Shown here piece after piece: positions 9,601 to 17,100 of a DNA stretch of 64,000 bases. A program made the translations under genes and the position numbers. The notes beneath the pieces were generated by a model, which saw only the letters and a list, made by a program, of their open reading frames with translations, searched no databases and had not been told where the DNA came from. The stretch comes from Tianweitania populi (GTDB taxonomy: Bacteria; Pseudomonadota; Alphaproteobacteria; Rhizobiales; Rhizobiaceae): positions 62,001 to 126,000 of the forward strand of contig NZ_BMZQ01000003.1 in assembly GCF_014652875.1 (NCBI RefSeq), written 5' to 3'. How positions within the stretch are numbered: position 1 is the stretch's first letter; every line of letters starts with the position of its first letter.

Positions 9601-9843
9601 TCGATCCTGCTCCAGCGCAGCCTCGACAAGTGGGACGATCGCACTGCCGCGCAGTTCAGGTCCGCGCTGCGTGACGCGCGGGAGCGGATAGAGGCGGCAG
9701 CGATGGACACCGAAAAGCCAACCGTGGCGCTGAGGCCGATTGTCCAGGCCCGCGTTGAGCAACTTACCAGAATGCTTGCTAAGATCGACGAGACCGAAGA
9801 CAGTCGCGTCCGCAGCGTTCAGGTCGCGGGAGGAAAAAGATGA
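6658..9843 (+). CDS. sspC: Large P-loop ATPase SspC, phosphorothioation module
   Basis: A 1061-aa protein with an AAA/STAND-like ATPase near the N-terminus: Walker A APYGSGKS (residues 49-56) and Walker B HVAIVWDEFG (147-156). The rest is mostly alpha-helical with no domain I recognise. In SspABCD systems SspC is the ATPase partner of the DNA modification complex. The start used is the ATG in the ATGA overlap with sspB; a longer frame from 6037 is an out-of-frame overlap with sspB and is not the gene. It overlaps sspD by four bases, with a GGAGG-rich site before that junction. Confidence 0.75.
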   Translation: MIGADFFRSLSLVEDLKHPERFSHYRPTRRALPIISAIIEPGTATMVIAPYGSGKSLAAGVGALLVFNSDHDRRALAPVLDRVDQVDPEIGSALRSRFAGNLQGHVVVLSGMVDDPIAAIAEALGMKQPPKSVEGFGKKMRDAGWDHVAIVWDEFGRHLEGLVADGRSGELDVVQRLSERVSRATGPTMSLTLLLHQNLLAYATRLNETSRSEWRKIEGRFRPLRMIEDSQEFYRLIAEVVSDMRPPDSAAIMPPVTQGIAEEVVKWKWLDGIEDAGQALAILEDARPLSPGALQILPTLVARVGQNERSLFSFLREIDLTRKVDLEAVYTAFSDAMRTDVGIGGTYRRWIETESARSRADTALQRMLLAAACLLQLGISGERRRLPREVLELAVAEADIPSADVVTAVDDLLEAKLLLWRKHTDDVAVWHGADIDVAIRVREERERRSSAFNLRAFLDDRFPAPHLRAPRHNAEYGVNRFLMGRYASINELGTLLADGDAADGLIIYVLAEDKAQIAAARELAKKSDVKAIIAVPDRPLDVESAAIELTSIEALRADKEFVASDPMVITEIDELQSVAFEELATLLRGLLDPRATGSTWYSQGQLLGVSPERPGPMAASRLLSQWFDKTPRIANEQLMRSSASRTMQTARVRVIGSILERSDRERLGYEEGDRSAEGSIYRTVLENTGLRPAGSKRFADPDQIADPGLQEVWFRIANFFRTPTGRNQGEYRDLGEFVTTLASAPMGVPRAVIPVLIAAGFKHFSRAVALYESGRYVTDTLGFQFDSMVSNPKGFCVQVLDPTPNLVEYLSEIAYVFAHERPTAGDELIRFAHDALTRWLLTVSDGSRRSQKLGTRARGLLRTVGSSSDPVQLLLKDLPMAIGEKTPSTSLIGKLETARNEIDHLRDQFAQDAVEVIAQGFRSAYLGIDPLEAVTAWADCFDAASLDRRDDLRIVDRAVLRKAVEAVNGRFSPKSLANALSSILLQRSLDKWDDRTAAQFRSALRDARERIEAAAMDTEKPTVALRPIVQARVEQLTRMLAKIDETEDSRVRSVQVAGGKR

Positions 9844-10664
9844 GCTTAGTGGCCACGAACGTCAATGACGCAGTGAAGGATACTGGAGCACGGCACATCG
9901 TGCCCGTCTCGGGTGGCAAAGACTCGTCCGCTCTCGCTGTCTACCTGAAGCAGCGCAATCCCGAAGTTAACTTCGAGTACGTGTTCTCCGACACAGGCGT
10001 CGAGCTGCCCGAGACAATCAACTATCTGGATCGGCTCGAAAACATCATCGGGGTGAAGATCCACCGGGTCTCGGCAATGGAAATGTTCGATGTTGCTGAA
10101 AAGCCGGGGCGCACTGCATTTGATGTCGCGCTGTTCGAACACTTCGCGGGCTTCCTGCCTAGCCCGCGCGCGAGGTGGTGCACACGGATTATGAAGATCG
10201 CGCCGTTTGAGCGCTTCATCGGCGGCGATCGAGCCTACTCCTACATTGGTCTACGCGCCGATGAGAACCGCGCTGGATACCTCGGGACGGGCACGGCTGG
10301 GGCCAAACCGGTGGTGATCTCGGAAAGGCCCAACATCACGCCCGTCTATCCCTACCGAGATGACGCTATCGACATCGCCGAGGTCGGCCGGATCCTCGAC
10401 AGCGCCGGGCTAGGCCTTCCGGACTACTACGAGTGGCGGAGCCGGTCGGGGTGCTACTTCTGCTTCTACCAGCAGATCGGCGAGTGGCAGGGCCTTAAGG
10501 AGCGCCATCCCGAGCTGTATGAGAAGGCGAAGAGTTACGAGACGATGAAAAAGGGTCGGAAGTACACTTGGGTCGATGGCCGTTCGCTCGACGATGTCGA
10601 GAACATGCCGCGAAGGGTGGTCAAATCGAAGGCAGAGGACGGCTGCGCCGTCTGCCACCTTTGA
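9840..10664 (+). CDS. sspD: PP-loop sulfurtransferase SspD (DndC-like, PAPS reductase family)
   Basis: A 274-aa member of the PAPS reductase/ATP-pyrophosphatase family. The PP-loop VSGGKDSS is at residues 23-30. Five cysteines are placed as in iron-sulfur-bearing DndC proteins: C114 (ARWCTRI), C205 and C208 (SGCYFCFY), C269 and C272 (DGCAVCHL at the very C-terminus). By family knowledge it adenylates the DNA backbone and accepts sulfur from SspA to make the phosphorothioate linkage. ATG overlaps the sspC stop (ATGA). No DndD- or DndE-like gene is nearby, which favours the Ssp over the Dnd type. Confidence 0.85.
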   Translation: MSLVATNVNDAVKDTGARHIVPVSGGKDSSALAVYLKQRNPEVNFEYVFSDTGVELPETINYLDRLENIIGVKIHRVSAMEMFDVAEKPGRTAFDVALFEHFAGFLPSPRARWCTRIMKIAPFERFIGGDRAYSYIGLRADENRAGYLGTGTAGAKPVVISERPNITPVYPYRDDAIDIAEVGRILDSAGLGLPDYYEWRSRSGCYFCFYQQIGEWQGLKERHPELYEKAKSYETMKKGRKYTWVDGRSLDDVENMPRRVVKSKAEDGCAVCHL

Positions 10665-12514
10665 TGAACGCGCCGGCCCACAACAGGCTCATCGACTTCC
10701 TGGCTACATACGGTCCGGTCGCCGCCTCGGATAGCCTGTGCGACGAGAACGTCCGAATAGCAGAGGACGAGTATGGCGTCACCAGCATCAGCACGCAGGC
10801 GCCCCGCCTCGAGGACATCGGAACGGAGCTAAACATCGGCGCCGGAAGGAACGTCATCCTTACGGGAACAGCGGGCGACGGCAAGACCTTCCACATCCGG
10901 CGCTTCCTCGAGGTGCACCACCCAGCCGCGCTGGTCGGCTGGCCAGGCGCGGAAGGTGTTCTTCACATCCAGCTGCCGGACGGTCGGGAATTGCGCGTCA
11001 TCCGCGACCTGAGTGAAATTTCAGACAGCGAGAAGGAGGCCGAGCTAGCGAGTTTCGCAAGCGCTCTGCTCGGCGAGACCGACGAGCGGCTGTACCTGGT
11101 GGCCGCGAACGATGGGCAGCTCCTGAAGTACTTCCGCGATGCCGCTCGCACGGGCGGAACGGTCGCGGATCGATACCGGCTGCTACACGAACGTATCACC
11201 GAGATGCTGCGTGCGGAGAGCGAGACCGCCAACGGCGTGGCGCTACGCCTGATGAACCTCAGTCGGACATGGAGCAGCGCCACCGTTGACTCCATCTTCG
11301 ACGCGGTTCTCGAACATCCCGACTGGGACGGAGCCTGCTCGGGATGCCTAGGTGCCTCGGGCGAGACACCTTGTCCAATCCAGCTAAACCGGTCGCTGCT
11401 GATGTCTTCAGACGGCGTGCCGTCATCGTTCCGCGCCCGACTACGGAATTCGCTGCGCCTCGCCGCGGCGAACGATCAGCACGTACCCATTCGCCAGCTA
11501 CTGACACTCGTCGTAAACATCATCCTTGGCGACGCGAAGAATGCCGATCGGCCTCTGCTCGACTGCGCCACCGCGAAGAAGCGGGCCCTCGCGCGGGATT
11601 ACGGGAGCACCAACCCCTACAACAACGCGATGGGCCGCAACCTGCGCGACGACAGGCGGCGCGCGAACCGAGTCTTCGGTATCTTTGAGGTGCTCGGAGT
11701 GGGTTTCGAGACGAACAACATTATCGACGCAATGCTCGTGCAGCGCGAGCCGAAGTCGCTATACGGCACCTTATTCGATCAGGAGCCGACTTACGGCTCG
11801 AACGTCTTCGATCAACTCAGGCGCGAGTATCTGGGCGGTGGCGGCGGCGATGTCGCGATCCGTAACTTCCGCCGCGGCCTCGAGGCCCAACGCCGGCGCG
11901 CCTTCTTCCTCCTTCCGGAACATCCGTATGTTGAGGGGGCAACGCCGTGGCGCCTGACCATCTTCCATCACGGGGGCGAATACCTCCGGCTGCTTGACGC
12001 GCTTGAGGCGGGGGCCGCTCGTGACGTCACCGACCCGTTCACGCGGCAGCTCGTCCGCGGCCTCAACAGGGCACTGACGGGCATGATGGCCGCGGACGAC
12101 AACCATCTCTGGCTGTCGGGTACGATTGGCAAGACCGACGACCCGTCGGGGAGGGTCGCCACAGTGGAAGCCGTCGATCGAACCTCCACCACCAACCTCT
12201 CGGTCAAGCTGTTACGCGACCCGGTCACGCGCCGGCCATCGCTCGGCGTCGCGGTCCCGAAGCTATGGGTCCAGGCCAAGATGCCGCAGCTCGACCTACG
12301 TCCGCTGCTATTTGAGTACCTGATGCGCGTTGCTAACGGCAGCCTTCCAGCGAGCTTTTCGAGGCAGTGCCATCAGGAGATACGGCACTACGCGCTGGTC
12401 GCCACTGCCGCGATCCGCGCGATGCATGCCGATGACGAATCTAATCCTGAAGTCGTCCACATGCTGTCGCTCGGAACCCAGGGCGAGGTCCAGGCCAGCA
12501 GGATCGAAATCTGA
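10664..12514 (+). CDS. sspF: SspF/DptF-like ATP-binding restriction component
   Basis: A 616-aa protein with a clear P-loop, ILTGTAGDGKT (residues 65-75), preceded by a short N-terminal helical region. By position and size it corresponds to SspF (related to DptF), one of three proteins that damage DNA lacking phosphorothioate. The chosen ATG at 10664 overlaps the last base of the sspD stop (TGATG); a longer frame from 10568 lies inside sspD and is unlikely. A CSGCLGASGETPC cysteine cluster in the middle (about residues 225-240) could bind metal, but this is a guess. Confidence 0.7.
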   Translation: MNAPAHNRLIDFLATYGPVAASDSLCDENVRIAEDEYGVTSISTQAPRLEDIGTELNIGAGRNVILTGTAGDGKTFHIRRFLEVHHPAALVGWPGAEGVLHIQLPDGRELRVIRDLSEISDSEKEAELASFASALLGETDERLYLVAANDGQLLKYFRDAARTGGTVADRYRLLHERITEMLRAESETANGVALRLMNLSRTWSSATVDSIFDAVLEHPDWDGACSGCLGASGETPCPIQLNRSLLMSSDGVPSSFRARLRNSLRLAAANDQHVPIRQLLTLVVNIILGDAKNADRPLLDCATAKKRALARDYGSTNPYNNAMGRNLRDDRRRANRVFGIFEVLGVGFETNNIIDAMLVQREPKSLYGTLFDQEPTYGSNVFDQLRREYLGGGGGDVAIRNFRRGLEAQRRRAFFLLPEHPYVEGATPWRLTIFHHGGEYLRLLDALEAGAARDVTDPFTRQLVRGLNRALTGMMAADDNHLWLSGTIGKTDDPSGRVATVEAVDRTSTTNLSVKLLRDPVTRRPSLGVAVPKLWVQAKMPQLDLRPLLFEYLMRVANGSLPASFSRQCHQEIRHYALVATAAIRAMHADDESNPEVVHMLSLGTQGEVQASRIEI

Positions 12515-14151
12515 TGACTACCAGCAGAAATCAGCACCTGCAGCTCCTAAAGAACGCTGTCCGCGTTCCCGAGACGCAGAACCTCTCGAGCGTGAAGCTG
12601 TGGTGCGAGTACGCAATTTGGGGGCTGCTGTTCTACGATGACCAGTCACCATGGCTCACCGTAGTCGAGGCGCTGCACATCTGCTTCCACCGCAAGGTGC
12701 AAGGCGACCCGGTCTTCACGCCCGTCGCATCCGCTGCCTCTGGGGAGCACGAGGCGATCACCTACAGACTGCGGCTCAACTACGAACTCAGACACATGCT
12801 CTTCCGCGATCGCGAGGTAATCCGGATCGCAAACGGACAGTCAGTCGACGAGAAGGCCCGCTGGCAGGCATGGCTCGGGACCGTCAGCCGGGACTATGCA
12901 GGCCTTGAACTTGGTTACCTACAGGACGAGTTCGAGACGTTCGGCGAGATGGCACGCTCGGTGGAGCTGCTGCGCACCGCCGAAATCGAGGCGCAGTCGG
13001 CAAAGCGGTGGACGTCGCGGCACATCCTCCCGCTCGGCCCAGACATGCTGTTTGCAGACGTCAACGATAAGAATTCTCTCGACCGCAAGTTCATGCGTCG
13101 GACGGGCGAGATGCTCTACCTGATGCTCAATCGGGCGACTCGGCGGGAGGGGCTCGGCGAGCTCATCGAAACGCGCCTGCTTGGTGCAGCGAGCCCATGG
13201 AACCGCTTGGCTAAGCGTGTCGGCGGATCGACCGCAGCATCGGTTGGTGACACGCACATCGGCTACCTGCCTGTGGCCAGTGCCACCAGCTACAACCGTC
13301 TCGCCGACGACTGGGTCGCGCTTCTGTCCCTGCGTAACATCCCCGTCGAGAACCTGCTCGATCCGCTCGAACGCGTCAGTGGACTTATGCAGATCCTCTA
13401 CATCCTCGAGCGCGCGCAGGAGACGATCGGCGACGACGTGCCGGTTCCGCCATTCTTCCTAGACCTGCTCGGCGCGCCCGGCAACAACCCCATCCGGAAG
13501 CTGTCCGCGAACCAGTTCAGGCGGCACCGCTCGATGCCGGTCGAAGCGATCGGCGCTTTCATCGACACCTTCGCCGCATCCGGCGAATGGAGTGGCGTGC
13601 TGGCCAGTGCCGCTGGCGCGAAGGAGGCGATGGACCTCCTCGCATCCCGCTTCCTATGGCGGCCAAGCCGATCACCCAACCCGGACTGGATGCCCTCGCC
13701 GCTGGATCAACTCGCCGAGCTGCGCACGCAGGCACAGAACACCAAAGGGCACTCGATCACATCGACGTTCTCGAACCATGCGAAGCACATCGGCATGCTG
13801 AGGGCCCAGCGCAGCTCCGGCACATGGTATGCGCCGAGCGACGCGTTCCTCGAGGCGCTGGTGCTCGCAAACGTCACGACTCCTATGGAGTTCGGCGACT
13901 TCCTGCATAGGCTGATGACTAGGTACAACATCGTCATCGGACCGGAGGAGGTGCGCGTCGCCTTCAACGTGAAGACCAGCGCGCTTCCAGCACCACTGGC
14001 GGACCTGAAGGACAACGAGCGCCGTCTCGAAGACCGGCTCCGCGTGCTAGGCTTCCTAGACCGCAAGTCCGACGACTGCGCTTTCGTCATCAATCCCTTC
14101 CACGACGCAACGGCGGCGACCAGCGGAGCAGCGCAACTTGTCCACGCTTGA
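12514..14151 (+). CDS. sspG: SspG/DptG-like restriction component
   Basis: A 545-aa soluble protein with no catalytic motif I can identify. It sits between the sspF- and sspH-like genes, as DptG/SspG does in known restriction modules, and is called by that synteny. Its start overlaps the sspF stop as TGATG and its end overlaps sspH by 14 bases. Hydrophobic stretches such as LSSVKLWCEYAIWGLLFYDD (about residues 24-43) suggest a helical scaffold rather than a membrane protein. It is probably a bridging subunit between the two ATPases. Confidence 0.6.
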   Translation: MTTSRNQHLQLLKNAVRVPETQNLSSVKLWCEYAIWGLLFYDDQSPWLTVVEALHICFHRKVQGDPVFTPVASAASGEHEAITYRLRLNYELRHMLFRDREVIRIANGQSVDEKARWQAWLGTVSRDYAGLELGYLQDEFETFGEMARSVELLRTAEIEAQSAKRWTSRHILPLGPDMLFADVNDKNSLDRKFMRRTGEMLYLMLNRATRREGLGELIETRLLGAASPWNRLAKRVGGSTAASVGDTHIGYLPVASATSYNRLADDWVALLSLRNIPVENLLDPLERVSGLMQILYILERAQETIGDDVPVPPFFLDLLGAPGNNPIRKLSANQFRRHRSMPVEAIGAFIDTFAASGEWSGVLASAAGAKEAMDLLASRFLWRPSRSPNPDWMPSPLDQLAELRTQAQNTKGHSITSTFSNHAKHIGMLRAQRSSGTWYAPSDAFLEALVLANVTTPMEFGDFLHRLMTRYNIVIGPEEVRVAFNVKTSALPAPLADLKDNERRLEDRLRVLGFLDRKSDDCAFVINPFHDATAATSGAAQLVHA

Positions 14152-17100
14152 ACTGATAGGTCATGTGGCCGCGCGTCGTCTCGCCGAAGTGCGCGACGCT
14201 TCGACCGGCCGTGCCTTCTACTGCATCATTGGCCTCGGGGCCGAGGTGACAAGTGCCATAGTCAGGAGCGTGGCGCAGGATGCGGCCGCCCACAGCGGCG
14301 CCGTTGAGGTGTTTATCCATCCGCGACTGGCCGTCGGCGACGTCTCGCCCGCAGTCATCTCGGACCAGACGGCGCCGTGGCACCGCAACCACGCGACAGC
14401 CGGCATGAAGCTAACTGTCTGCACGGTCCCGCCGGACATGGTAAAGGCCACCGAACCGACGCTAGCCCACAACTCGAAGATCGACGAGGCGTGGCTGCTG
14501 CAGAGTCCCGAGATCTGGTCGCAGGTGGCGCTCAGGCAGAGCTCCGACGAGATTCGGAACAAGTTCACGAACGTGCTGGAAGGGGTGCTCGGCGCGTTCG
14601 TCGCCCATGACGCCGAGACGATCGGCGATTTCGTTTCGAACGTCGTTTTCCACCTGATTGAAAAGGGTCTCGCGCCAGAGAACGCGATCCGTGCCTCGCT
14701 GCCCGCGTTACGGCTACCGCGCGACAGTGGGGACCCGAGGATGAAGATCACAGAGTCGGCGGAGACGGCGGCGCGCTTCTTCCGCAAGATCGTCGAAGAC
14801 GTGCAGCCGGCGATCTTTCTGCGTGCGAAGGACGGCGATCCGCTCAACCGCAGCGAGCTGCGCCAAAGGCTGGCAGTCATGAAGGCCGACGGCACCCTCA
14901 ATGATGAAGTGCACGACAAGCTCGAGGCACTGGTCGCCGACCGCGCCGTGCACGACGGCCAGTGGACGCAGAGCCAGCAGGCGGTCTCCGAACTCGGATG
15001 GGATCGCATTGAGCCGTTCTTCAGCGAAACCAAGCGCAAGCCAAAGCAGTCGTTCGGCAGCGAGACGAAGTCGTTCTTCGACCGCCAGTACCCAGGGACG
15101 CTGAAGCCAGCCGAAGACGAACTGCTCGCAGACTTGGCCAAGGAGAACCTGAAGCCATCCCAACAGGTGGACGACTTCTTCGCCCGGCACCGCCCCCGGC
15201 TGCAGACGAACCCGAAGCTCTACAAGCGGTGGGAGCGCATGGTCTTTCGCGCGCCGATCGAAACCAGGGATCTGGGCGAAGGCCTCCTGCGCCTCGCGCA
15301 TCGTGCGTTCCCCGAAACTGAGGACACCGAGACAGACGAAGGCTCGCCGGTCCTATTCATACGTCTCCGCAATTCGGAGAAGATGGATTTCTGGGCTTCG
15401 GAAAAGAACACGCGCATCCTGCGCTACCTGCGTGACCGATACCGCGGCCTTCCCGAACTGCTCGCACCCCACACGGTGCTCGACTTCGGGAGATGCTGGG
15501 AGGACAGCTGGGAGCAGAACGTCGCCGAGGAGAACTCCAGCAACGGAAAGGCGGCGACCGAGCTCGAGTTCGAGGCCTTTTTGGTCACGCGAGAGGAGCT
15601 CGAAGCCGTCCTCGAGGACCGATCGAGCAAGCCGCACGCCAACCGCGCGCAGATGGTCTGGAAACCGCACCCCGAAGCCTTGGGTTTGTCGCTTTCGATC
15701 GATTTGCGGCAGATCCGACAGCAGGACGCCACGCAGCCGACGCACCTGATCACCGGACGCATTTACCAGAACAGGGCAAGCCGAAGGGCCGCGCCCAGCA
15801 ACGTCGATCTCGCTCAACGCAGCTCCGTAACGGACGCGTTCCAGCAGAGCGAGGGACTGCTGGCAAACCCGGGTCGCGATGAGAACTGCATCGACGTTAC
15901 GTGGCCGCGCGCGCTGACCGCCATTGTTGAGCAGGGCGTGATCACGTCCGACCAGGGACAGGAGCTGCGCTCCGCCTACGACACGTTCGTAGCGACCTAC
16001 GGTGCGGCCGTCGATGCTCTCGTGCGGGGCTCAGGCATCGGCGCCGACGATATCTTGCTTCAGGCTGAACTCTACGGAGACCTACTCCGCAGCGTCATGA
16101 CGATTGCACCGCAGGAACTGTGTATTCGAGACCTGCTTGCACCCTTGACGAGCATCGGCCTCATAGCAGTCGAGGGAGAGACGCCGTCGGCCATCGTGAC
16201 GGCGTGGCACCCTCTGCGACTTGCCGAGATCGGTGCCAAAGCCCGTCAGCTGGCGAAGGCTGTGGCCGCCGTGGTCACCAGTGATCCCGACCAGCGCAGC
16301 GGTGTCGAGGACTTTGTTTGCGACCGGATCGCCACCCTCGGCGGCACCTACTACGGCGACATCGCCGTGCTTCCAGGCCTTGACGCGCAGCTAATCGCCG
16401 AAACCGAGGCGATCATGGACTGCAGCCTGCTCGAGCCGGTCTCGGGGGGCACCCAGCACGGCGTCACCAACGAACCCGCCGATGCGGCGATCGCCGCGTT
16501 CGACCGCGTCGCCGACGAGTACCTCAAACTGCGCCCGCACGAGCGGGCGAACTTCTCGGTGGTGATCCTTAACGCCGATTCGGAGAACCTTCCGCTCGCT
16601 ATGGCCAACGGGCTATCGCGTCGTGTCGAGGATGACAGCGAGATCAGGTGCGAGCTCGTCGTGACTGACGACGATCCCATCCGGCTTCGTCAGGTGTACG
16701 AGCGGCAGAACCGACGCATCAGCCACGAAATCGACACCAGTCTTGCCAGCGAGGCGGCACGCAACTTCCTGTCGCGTCTGCGTGTTGGCATCTTCAGCCC
16801 CGAGACGCTCGCGCAAGAGACGCAGAAGGCAAACGACATCGTCCTGCTGCAGGACGTGATCGCGCGCAGCAGCAAGGTGCGCTGGACAAAGGGATTTGAC
16901 GACGGCACAAGCGAGGAGATCGCGACGTTCGTCCCGACCGCGCGCTCGAAGCGACGGCCCTTCCGCAAGGGGAACACCACGGCTGCGCTATACCTGACGG
17001 CGCCGAGGCAGCCACTTGCGGGACGGATCTACGTCGATGCCCTACGAACGATCATGATGCGCGACGTGGCGACGAACGCTGAACCCTGGCTCCCCGTGCA